A DNA stretch of 10,716 nt from Gammaproteobacteria bacterium (lineage in GTDB: Bacteria; Pseudomonadota; Gammaproteobacteria; GCA-001735895), in assembly GCA_029864065.1 (NCBI GenBank), contig JAOTUD010000048.1, positions 1 through 10,716 of the forward strand, read 5' to 3'. Position numbers and translations under genes: made by a program. Under the pieces are notes generated by a model. It was not told the origin of the DNA. It did not search any database and saw only the letters and a program-made list of their open reading frames with translations. Of the stretch, positions 1 to 5,724 are shown piece after piece (position 1 is the stretch's first letter; each line of letters starts with the position of its first letter).

Positions 1-126
1 GTCGGCAGGCTGCTTGTCGATGCCGGCGCAACCGTCAACGGGTTTACCCGTTACGAAGTCGGTGAAGGCATAGAAAAGAAAGTCGAGGACTTTGCCGCCG
101 AGGTGGCGTCTCAACTCAATTCCTGA
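1..126 (+). CDS. tsf: Elongation factor Ts, C-terminal fragment (5' end outside window)
   Basis: Frame 1 is open from the first base to a TGA at 124-126 and gives the last 41 residues of a protein. The tail contains VNGFTRYEVGEGIEKK followed by an acidic helix, VEDFAAEVASQLNS, which is the typical carboxy end of EF-Ts. EF-Ts is the cytoplasmic guanine nucleotide exchange factor that reloads EF-Tu with GTP during translation elongation. The visible part belongs to the C-terminal dimerisation and core region; the EF-Tu-contacting N-terminal domain lies upstream. The context supports the call, because rpsB-tsf-pyrH-frr is a conserved order across Proteobacteria. A strong terminator follows 10 bases after the stop, so tsf probably ends its own transcript. 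Nothing looks broken; the gene is only cut by the window edge. Confidence 0.93.
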   Translation, partial: VGRLLVDAGATVNGFTRYEVGEGIEKKVEDFAAEVASQLNS

Positions 127-136
127 ACCTCAAGAG

Positions 137-161
137 GCCGCGACCTTCGCGGCTTTTTTTT
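137..161 (+). terminator. Rho-independent terminator after tsf
   Basis: A perfect 7-bp GC-rich stem pairs GCCGCGA (137-143) with TCGCGGC (147-153) across a 3-nt loop (CCT). It is followed at once by eight T residues (154-161). Stem plus T-tract is the textbook intrinsic terminator. It begins 10 bases after the tsf stop. There is no matching A-run on the 5' side, so it should work only for rightward transcription. It separates the presumed rpsB-tsf transcript from the pyrH operon, although partial read-through is possible. Confidence 0.9.
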
Positions 162-185
162 GCGCCTGGCCGGCTGCTGCCGAAA

Positions 186-232
186 TTGAGTGAAATTATG
201 ATCTTAAAATGCACCTTCAATATCGATAAACT
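186..232 (+). promoter_or_regulatory. Candidate promoter region for the pyrH operon (weak)
   Basis: This AT-rich stretch between the tsf terminator and pyrH is where a pyrH promoter is expected, since the preceding terminator should block read-through. Possible -10 hexamers are TATGAT (197-202, five of six matches) and TAAAAT (205-210, five of six), but neither has a good -35 at 16-18 bp. A more balanced pair is TTAAAA (204-209) and TAAACT (227-232) with a 17-bp spacer, each matching four of six. None is convincing by eye, so the region is annotated and not an exact site. An independent pyrH promoter is known in E. coli; its presence here is inference. Confidence 0.3.
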
Positions 233-263
233 GCCATGTTCGTTCGGCATCGAATGGTGCGTT
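208..263 (+). repeat. Imperfect inverted repeat in the pyrH leader
   Basis: Bases 208-218 (AATGCACCTTC) can pair with 252-263 (GAATGGTGCGTT), leaving one bulged T at 255 and one G-T wobble, for an 11-bp stem. Inside it, TGCC (232-235) can pair with GGCA (246-249) over a 10-nt loop. If the transcript starts near 208, which would fit the TATGAT -10 candidate, the stem would sit at the very 5' end of the pyrH mRNA. It could also be chance, or a DNA-level operator. No known riboswitch class is recognisable. Confidence 0.35.
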
Positions 264-302
264 GTCGACAGCGTGTATTCTTTATTGGATTGACCTGAAA
301 CC

Positions 303-1034
303 ATGGCGCAAATCAAGTACCAACGAATCCTGGTAAAACTCAGCGGCGAAGCGCTAATGGGGGGACAGGACTCGGGCATAGACCCGGCGATGATCGACAA
401 ACTCGCCGCCGAACTGATTGAGCTGCGCGACGCGGGTGTCGAAATCGGCATCGTTGTCGGTGGCGGTAACCTGTTCAGGGGCGCCGACCTCGCGGCGGTT
501 GGACTCGACCGGGTGGTCGGCGACCAGATGGGCATGCTTGCCACGGTGATGAATGCGCTGGCGCTGCAGGACAGCCTGTTGCGTCAGGGCGCGAACGCGG
601 TGGTCATGTCTGGCCTGGACATGCCGCAGGTCTGTGAATCCTATACCCAGCGCGGCGCAAGACAGCGCATTGCTGCGGGAGAAATCATTATTTTTGCGGC
701 TGGCACCGGCAGCCCGTATTTCACTACCGATACGGGCGCGAGCCTGCGCGCGGTCGAGATTCGAGCCGATTTGTTGATCAAGGCAACCAAGGTGGACGGC
801 ATTTACGACAAGGATCCGCTCAAACATGCGGATGCAGTGCGTTTTGCCAGCCTGCGCTACCAGCAGGCGATCGAGCAACGGCTCGCGGTGATGGATGTGG
901 CGGCAATGATTTTATGTAATGATAACGGGCTCGATCTGGTGGTTTGCGATATTAATCAACCCGGGGCATTACTCGGCCTGGCAAGGGGTGAAACGATAGG
1001 TACGAGGGTAACCCGAAACGAGGCACAGCAATGA
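303..1034 (+). CDS. pyrH: UMP kinase (uridylate kinase)
   Basis: PyrH is the bacterial UMP kinase of the amino-acid-kinase superfamily. It phosphorylates UMP to UDP with ATP in the cytoplasm and feeds pyrimidine nucleotides to RNA, DNA and UDP-sugar synthesis. The 243-residue length is usual. Landmarks are the N-terminal nucleotide loop VKLSGEAL (11-18), the glycine-rich VVGGGNLFRG (51-60), GDQMGMLATVMNALALQ (73-89), the substrate region GTGSPYFTTDTG (134-145) and KVDGIYDKDP (163-172). An in-frame TGA at 291-293 makes ATG 303 the first possible start. No clear Shine-Dalgarno sequence precedes it, only a weak purine stretch, which is unusual for an operon-leading gene. The family is hexameric, activated by GTP and inhibited by UTP. 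Its stop overlaps the frr start by four bases (ATGA), suggesting translational coupling. Confidence 0.98.
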   Translation: MAQIKYQRILVKLSGEALMGGQDSGIDPAMIDKLAAELIELRDAGVEIGIVVGGGNLFRGADLAAVGLDRVVGDQMGMLATVMNALALQDSLLRQGANAVVMSGLDMPQVCESYTQRGARQRIAAGEIIIFAAGTGSPYFTTDTGASLRAVEIRADLLIKATKVDGIYDKDPLKHADAVRFASLRYQQAIEQRLAVMDVAAMILCNDNGLDLVVCDINQPGALLGLARGETIGTRVTRNEAQQ

Positions 1035-1588
1035 TGAAAGATATCCAGAAAGATGCGCTTAACCGCATGAACAAGAGTATCGAAGCCTTCAAGGCCGAAC
1101 TCAGCAAGATCAGAACCGGCAGGGCGCACCCCAGCTTGCTGAACCATATCATGGTAGATTTCTACGGCAGCGAGGTGCCGGTAGGGCAGGCCGCAAATAT
1201 CACCGTGGAAGATGCGCGCACGCTAGCAGTCGCACCCTGGGACAAGAGCATGGTATCGGTTATCGAAAAGGCGATCATGACATCCGACCTCGGCTTGAAT
1301 CCATCGACCGCGGGCACGGTAATCCGGGTGCCGATGCCGCCGCTTACCGAGGAGCGACGCAAGGAGCTGGTCAAGGTGGTACGGGAACTCGCGGAAAACG
1401 CGCGCGTGGCCGTCCGCAATATCCGTCGCGATGCAAACAACGACCTCAAGACGCTGGCGAAGGACAAGGATATTTCCGAAGACGACGAGCATCGCGGCCA
1501 GGAGCTGGTGCAGCAGGTTACCAACCAGTCCACCGATGAAATCGAATCGCTATTGCAGACCAAAGAAAAAGAATTGATGGAAATTTGA
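1031..1588 (+). CDS. frr: Ribosome recycling factor (RRF)
   Basis: RRF works with EF-G to split post-termination ribosomes from mRNA in the cytoplasm. The 185-residue length equals that of E. coli RRF and lines up from the first residue (MMKDIQKDA against MISDIRKDA), which favours the first of two adjacent ATGs. Conserved motifs are SKIRTGRA (25-32), TVEDARTLAV (58-67), SDLGLNP (85-91), IRVPMPPLTEERRKEL (98-113) and RVAVRNIRRDAN (125-136), then the acidic EDDEHRG (150-156). Residues 1-30 and roughly 105-185 should form the three-helix bundle, and the middle the beta domain. The start overlaps the pyrH stop as ATGA. A GAGG at 1020-1023, seven bases upstream, is a fair ribosome binding site. 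The gene is intact and of ordinary composition. Confidence 0.98.
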   Translation: MMKDIQKDALNRMNKSIEAFKAELSKIRTGRAHPSLLNHIMVDFYGSEVPVGQAANITVEDARTLAVAPWDKSMVSVIEKAIMTSDLGLNPSTAGTVIRVPMPPLTEERRKELVKVVRELAENARVAVRNIRRDANNDLKTLAKDKDISEDDEHRGQELVQQVTNQSTDEIESLLQTKEKELMEI

Positions 1589-1609
1589 TCACGGCCAAGT
1601 TTCGGGATC

Positions 1610-2350
1610 ATGACTTTACAGACTCAGGACTTGGTCCCAGGACATGTTTGCATCATCATGGATGGCAACGGGCGCTGGGCGAAGAAACGGCTGATGCCGC
1701 GCAGCTACGGACATCGCAAGGGTGTCGAAACCACCCGCCTGGCGGTCGATTTTTTCGCGCGCGCCGGTGTTCAGCATCTCACCCTGTTTGCCTTCAGCAG
1801 CGAAAACTGGAATCGCCCCGCCGAGGAAGTGAATAGCCTGATGGATTTATTCATGCAGTCGCTGAGCGATTACACCGCGGAACTGCACGAGCATCAGATT
1901 CGGGTACGTTTCATCGGCGACAAAAGCCTGTTCTCGGCAGAATTTCAACGACGCATTGCCGCTACCGAGGAAGTAACCCGAGACAATCCCAATATGACGT
2001 TGAATATCGCGGTCAACTATGGCGGTCGATGGGACATCGTCAACGCGGCGCGAGGGCTGCTGCGGCGCGTCCGCGACGCTGAACTGCGGCCGGAGGAGAT
2101 CGACGAGGCGGCGTTTGCCGGTGAATTGTCGCTCGCCGGCAGCCCGGACCCGGATCTATTCATCAGAACCGGTGGCGAGCGGCGCATCAGTAACTTCCTG
2201 TTATGGCAACTGGCTTATACCGAGTTTTATTTTTGTGATGTATTGTGGCCCGATTTATCCGAGTCTGACATGCGCGAGGCATTGACAGAATACACTCGCC
2301 GGCAGCGGCGTTTCGGCAAAACTGGCGAACAGGTCGAGCTGCCCGAATAA
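1610..2350 (+). CDS. uppS: Undecaprenyl diphosphate synthase (cis-prenyltransferase)
   Basis: This cytoplasmic, membrane-associated cis-prenyltransferase adds eight isoprene units to farnesyl diphosphate, making the C55 carrier used in peptidoglycan and O-antigen synthesis. At 246 residues it is of usual length. Diagnostic motifs are IMDGNGRWAKKR (16-27, with catalytic Asp18), GHRKG (34-38), FSSENWNRP (62-70), FIGD (101-104), NIAVNYGGRWD (132-142) and PDLFIRTGGERRISNFLLWQ (181-200). ATG 1610 is preferred because the same frame meets the frr stop at 1586-1588 and the next ATG lies inside the active-site motif. The ribosome binding site is poor: GGGA only two bases before the ATG. Expression may depend on ribosomes ending frr 21 bases upstream. 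The substrate pathway begins with Dxr, encoded two genes downstream. Confidence 0.98.
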   Translation: MTLQTQDLVPGHVCIIMDGNGRWAKKRLMPRSYGHRKGVETTRLAVDFFARAGVQHLTLFAFSSENWNRPAEEVNSLMDLFMQSLSDYTAELHEHQIRVRFIGDKSLFSAEFQRRIAATEEVTRDNPNMTLNIAVNYGGRWDIVNAARGLLRRVRDAELRPEEIDEAAFAGELSLAGSPDPDLFIRTGGERRISNFLLWQLAYTEFYFCDVLWPDLSESDMREALTEYTRRQRRFGKTGEQVELPE

Positions 2351-3165
2351 TGCTGAGGCAGCGCGTCATCACCGGGATTATCCTCGGAATCGTTTTTATC
2401 GGCAGCGTGCTGCTGCTGGAAACGCGTTGGGTCGGCGCGCTGTTCACCGTGGTATTGTTCCTGGCCACGAGGGAACTGCTTGCGTTGACGGTCAAACCCT
2501 CGCCGATCATCGCGGCCATGGCGGCGGCAGGCTTTGCACTGTTGTTCTGGTGGTCGCTGTCGCTGGTGAATCCGTTGCTAATCTTCTCGCAATCGCTAGC
2601 CGGGCTGGTGCTGTGGCTGGTTATTGCTATGGGACTCCTTTTTTACCGCCACCACGGCAACTGGTCGATATTTGTGCGCTTACTGATGCTGGCACTTGGC
2701 CTCGATCTGCTGTGGATTTGCGTACACGGCCTGGTTTACCTGCATTACGTTTATGGCGGCGAATTGCTGCTGTTCATGTTTACCCTGGTCTGGGTGGCCG
2801 ATATCGGCGCTTATTTCTGCGGCCGCAGGTTTGGCCGGCATAAGCTGGCGCCCTCGATCAGCCCCGGAAAAACCTGGGAAGGCGTAATCGGAGGCGTTGG
2901 TGCCAACCTGGTCTGGATACCCCTGGTGTTCTGGTTCCAGCAGGGCTGGGGGTTCGGCCTCGTCGAATTCATGCTAATCGGCATGTCGACCGTGTCGTTT
3001 TCGATTATCGGGGATTTGTTCGAAAGCGTCCTGAAAAGAGAGGCTGGCGTCAAGGATAGCGGCAAGCTGTTGCCCGGTCATGGCGGCGTGCTGGACCGCA
3101 TCGATAGCGTGATCGCGGCCGCGCCGGTATTCGTCGCCGGTTTGCTGATGGCGGGTTCGTCATGA
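2350..3165 (+). CDS. cdsA: Phosphatidate cytidylyltransferase (CDP-diglyceride synthase)
   Basis: CdsA makes CDP-diacylglycerol from phosphatidic acid and CTP in the inner membrane, the branch point to phosphatidylethanolamine, phosphatidylglycerol and cardiolipin. The 271-residue protein is strongly hydrophobic, with about eight to nine likely membrane segments (for example around 6-24, 27-46, 52-72, 82-98, 108-127, 138-157, 180-198, 204-220 and 253-269). The family signature sits at 226-252: SVLKREAGVKDSG followed by KLLPGHGGVLDRID, with the conserved Lys-Asp and HGG-x-x-DR-x-D metal and CTP site. The cytoplasmic stretch FGRHKLAPSISPGKTWEG (161-178) is also typical. Its ATG overlaps the uppS stop by one base (TAATG), and its TGA overlaps the dxr ATG by four bases, so the three genes look translationally coupled. 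Confidence 0.97.
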   Translation: MLRQRVITGIILGIVFIGSVLLLETRWVGALFTVVLFLATRELLALTVKPSPIIAAMAAAGFALLFWWSLSLVNPLLIFSQSLAGLVLWLVIAMGLLFYRHHGNWSIFVRLLMLALGLDLLWICVHGLVYLHYVYGGELLLFMFTLVWVADIGAYFCGRRFGRHKLAPSISPGKTWEGVIGGVGANLVWIPLVFWFQQGWGFGLVEFMLIGMSTVSFSIIGDLFESVLKREAGVKDSGKLLPGHGGVLDRIDSVIAAAPVFVAGLLMAGSS

Positions 3166-4337
3166 AGCTGCTGACGATACTGGGTGCGACCGGCTCGATC
3201 GGGCAGTCGACGCTAGACATAGTCGCCCGCCATCGCGACCAGTATGCGCTTTACGCGCTGACCGCCAACAACAACCTCGATAAGATGATCGAGCTTTGCC
3301 GCCGGTTCGAACCACGCTACGCGGTGATGCGCGACGCGCACTGCGCGCGGCTTCTGAGCGATCGGATCGCGGACTTGCCGACCGAGGTGCTGGCCGGAGA
3401 GCCGGGTTTGGCCGAGGTGGCGGCGGCGGCGGAGGTCGACATCGTGGTAGCGGCTATCGTCGGTGCTGTTGGACTGCTGCCAACGCTGGCAGCGATACGC
3501 GCAGGCAAGCGAATATTGCTTGCCAACAAGGAATCGCTGGTCATGGCCGGGGCCCTGTTCATGGACGAGGTCAGGCAGTACGAGGCCGAGCTGTTGCCGG
3601 TGGACAGCGAGCACAACGCTATATTCCAGTGTCTTCCGCCCGGTGCCGTCGGCAGGAAGGTTAGCGAGCAGGGGGTTTTCAAGATCATTCTCACCGGCTC
3701 CGGCGGGCCGTTTCGGGACGTCGATCCGGCCGAGCTGGGAGAGGTCACTCCCGATCAGGCCTGCGCGCATCCTAACTGGGATATGGGACCCAAGATATCG
3801 GTCGACTCGGCGACCATGATGAACAAGGGGCTGGAAATGATCGAAGCCTGCTGGTTGTTCGCCGTGGATCAATCCGATGTCGAAATCCTGCTGCATCGAC
3901 AGAGTATCGTTCACTCCATGGTCTCTTACCTGGACGGATCGGTGATCGCGCAAATGGGAAATCCCGATATGCGCACGCCAATCGCCAATGCGCTGGCCTG
4001 GCCCGAGCGCATAGATAGCGGCGTTGAACCATTGAATTTGTTGCAGGTCAGTCAATTAGACTTCACACTTGCGGACGAGTCCCGCTATCCATGCCTGGCG
4101 CTGGCCCGCGAAGCCTGGCGCCGGGGCGGGACCTGCATGGCGGTGCTAAACGCCGCCAACGAGATAGCGGTAGAGCATTTTTTAAATCGAAATATCGGAT
4201 TTATCGAAATTCCGAGGGTAATTAACAGGGTAATGGACCAGATATCAACCGGACCAGCCGACGACCTCGACACCATTTTCCAGGCGGATGCGGAAGCGCG
4301 CCGGCTGGCGCAACAGCTGGTCAAGTTCGGAGTTTGA
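3162..4337 (+). CDS. dxr: 1-deoxy-D-xylulose 5-phosphate reductoisomerase
   Basis: Dxr (IspC) rearranges and reduces 1-deoxyxylulose 5-phosphate to 2-C-methylerythritol 4-phosphate with NADPH and a divalent metal, the committed step of the MEP isoprenoid pathway. The protein has 391 residues, close to the usual length of about 400. The NADPH loop is GATGSIGQST (8-17). ANKESLVMAG (121-130) and PVDSEHNAIFQCL (146-158) carry metal ligands Asp148 and Glu150, and Glu225 in MNKGLEMIEA is the third. LTGSGGPFR (177-185), and His203 and Trp206 in HPNWDMGP, form the substrate site and flap. The C-terminal helical domain includes LNAANEIAVEHFL (329-341). The start overlaps cdsA (ATGA). Placement after cdsA differs from E. 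coli but is common elsewhere. The product ultimately supplies UppS. Confidence 0.98.
   Translation: MKLLTILGATGSIGQSTLDIVARHRDQYALYALTANNNLDKMIELCRRFEPRYAVMRDAHCARLLSDRIADLPTEVLAGEPGLAEVAAAAEVDIVVAAIVGAVGLLPTLAAIRAGKRILLANKESLVMAGALFMDEVRQYEAELLPVDSEHNAIFQCLPPGAVGRKVSEQGVFKIILTGSGGPFRDVDPAELGEVTPDQACAHPNWDMGPKISVDSATMMNKGLEMIEACWLFAVDQSDVEILLHRQSIVHSMVSYLDGSVIAQMGNPDMRTPIANALAWPERIDSGVEPLNLLQVSQLDFTLADESRYPCLALAREAWRRGGTCMAVLNAANEIAVEHFLNRNIGFIEIPRVINRVMDQISTGPADDLDTIFQADAEARRLAQQLVKFGV
3419..3432 (+). repeat. Short GGC trinucleotide repeat inside dxr
   Basis: Four GGC units plus a trailing GG run in tandem and encode Ala-Ala-Ala-Ala at residues 87-90 of Dxr, in the linker before EVDIVVAAIVGAVG. 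The tract is in frame with the triplet unit, so any slippage would add or remove alanines without a frameshift. It is short and probably just GC-rich codon choice for alanine. Confidence 0.5.
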
Positions 4338-4342
4338 CGAAT

Positions 4343-5722
4343 ATGGATTTTCTCGGAATTATTTACAGTATCCTCGCCTTCGTCGTGGCCATCGGTATTT
4401 TGGTCACGGTGCACGAGTTCGGTCATTTCTGGGTAGCACGAAAACTCGGTGTAAAAGTACTGCGTTTTTCCGTCGGCTTTGGCAAGCCGATATGGATTCG
4501 GCGCTGGGGAGCGGATCAAACCGAATACGTGATTGCGAGCATTCCTTTCGGCGGCTACGTCAAAATGCTCGACGAGCGCGAGGGTGAAGTCGCGGCTCAC
4601 GAACTGGAGCGCTCCTTCAACCGCAAATCGGTATGGCGCCGCATCGCGATCGTGTCGGCGGGACCGGCCTTCAACTTCCTGTTCGCGATACTGGCATACT
4701 ATCTGATATTCCTGGCCGGGGTGGGCGGAATAAAACCGCTGATAGGCGAAGTCCGCGTGCCCAGCCCCGCTTATGCAGCTGGCGTTCAGCAACGGGATCT
4801 TATCCTGTCGGTCAATGGCATCGAAACCAGGAGCTGGGAAAAGGCCCGATTCACCATGCTCGAAGAAGCGGTGAGCAAAGATCGAATCGTGCTGCAGGTG
4901 CAGGGTCCGGACCTGCAGATCCGCGACAAGGTCATCGATATACGCGGTCTCGAATTACTGCAGCAGGAGCAGATCGACCTGATGCGCGATCTGGGATTGT
5001 CCTCGTGGAGGCCGGATATCCCGCCTGTCATCGCCGAGGTTTTGCCGGATGGCGCTGCCGAGCAGGCCGGTTTGCAGGCCGAGGACAGGGTGCTGGCGCT
5101 CGATGGTATTGCCATAGAAAACGCGCAGCAATGGGTCAGCCTGATTCGCGACAATGCCGGAAAAACGATGAAACTCGAGGTGTTGCGCGACGGCGACGAG
5201 CTTGCGCTGCAGCTGACGCCACGCAGCCGCACCGAGGCCGGTGAAACCTATGGCTATATCGGCGTCAGGAACCGCGTCGATATCCCCGAATCGATTCGGC
5301 GCGAAATGACAGTGGTGGAACGCTACGGACCCGTCGAGGGTATGCTGGAATCACTCGATAAGACCTGGCGCATGACCTGGCTGACATTGCGGGTGCTGGG
5401 CAAGCTCGTCACCGGCGAGGCCAGCGTGCGAAATCTGAGCGGCCCCATCACGATTGCCCATTATGCCGGGATCTCCGCGCGTATCGGGCTGGAACCCTTT
5501 CTCGGATTTCTCGCTATTATCAGCATTAGCCTGGGCGTATTAAACCTGCTGCCCGTGCCCATGCTGGACGGCGGCCATTTGTTTTATTACCTGGTCGAAG
5601 TGTTCAAAGGCAGCCCGGTCTCCGAACAAACCGAAATTATCGGTCAGAAAATCGGAATTCTATTGCTCTTCTGCTTGATGTCGATTGCAATCTACAACGA
5701 TTTATTGCGGCTGGTAGAGTAA
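4343..5722 (+). CDS. rseP: Site-2 protease RseP, sigma-E pathway intramembrane zinc metalloprotease
   Basis: RseP is an inner-membrane zinc metalloprotease. It cuts anti-sigma factor RseA within the membrane after DegS cleavage, releasing sigma-E, and also removes leftover signal peptides. The protein has 459 residues from ATG 4343. The first membrane helix (about 5-29) contains HEFGH (24-28; ligands His24 and His28, catalytic Glu25). GFGKPIWIRRWG (45-56) and GGYVKMLDERE (70-80) follow, and SAGPAFNFLFAILAYYLIFL starts the second helix (105-124). Two periplasmic PDZ domains span roughly 130-205 and 226-312. The third zinc ligand is Asp409 in NLLPVPMLDGGH (401-412), and a final helix lies near 433-452. 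An in-frame TTG at 4334 would add three residues, but it overlaps dxr and has GGAG only one base upstream. ATG 4343, with GGAG (4329-4332) ten bases upstream, aligns better with E. coli RseP. Confidence 0.96.
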   Translation: MDFLGIIYSILAFVVAIGILVTVHEFGHFWVARKLGVKVLRFSVGFGKPIWIRRWGADQTEYVIASIPFGGYVKMLDEREGEVAAHELERSFNRKSVWRRIAIVSAGPAFNFLFAILAYYLIFLAGVGGIKPLIGEVRVPSPAYAAGVQQRDLILSVNGIETRSWEKARFTMLEEAVSKDRIVLQVQGPDLQIRDKVIDIRGLELLQQEQIDLMRDLGLSSWRPDIPPVIAEVLPDGAAEQAGLQAEDRVLALDGIAIENAQQWVSLIRDNAGKTMKLEVLRDGDELALQLTPRSRTEAGETYGYIGVRNRVDIPESIRREMTVVERYGPVEGMLESLDKTWRMTWLTLRVLGKLVTGEASVRNLSGPITIAHYAGISARIGLEPFLGFLAIISISLGVLNLLPVPMLDGGHLFYYLVEVFKGSPVSEQTEIIGQKIGILLLFCLMSIAIYNDLLRLVE

Positions 5723-5724
5723 AT

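Noticed and set aside
354..878. Reverse-strand open frame (174 codons) opposite pyrH
   Set aside because: It is a shadow of pyrH, with no family resemblance and no independent signals.
1585..1836. Forward open frame (83 codons) overlapping the frr end and uppS
   Set aside because: It starts at the frr stop as ATTTGATCA in another frame with no ATG. It is out of frame with the clear uppS protein and its product has no recognisable features.
3213..4055. Long reverse-strand open frame (280 codons) opposite dxr
   Set aside because: It lies entirely antisense to a well-conserved gene, has no ribosome binding site or recognisable domain, and is rich in His, Arg and Gln as expected from the complement of GC-biased codons.
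4334..4342. TTG 4334 as the rseP start
   Set aside because: It overlaps the dxr stop and has no properly spaced ribosome binding site. ATG 4343 fits the family N terminus.
4085..4792. Reverse-strand open frame (235 codons) across the dxr-rseP junction
   Set aside because: It is antisense to two conserved coding regions, with low-complexity composition and no promoter or ribosome binding site.
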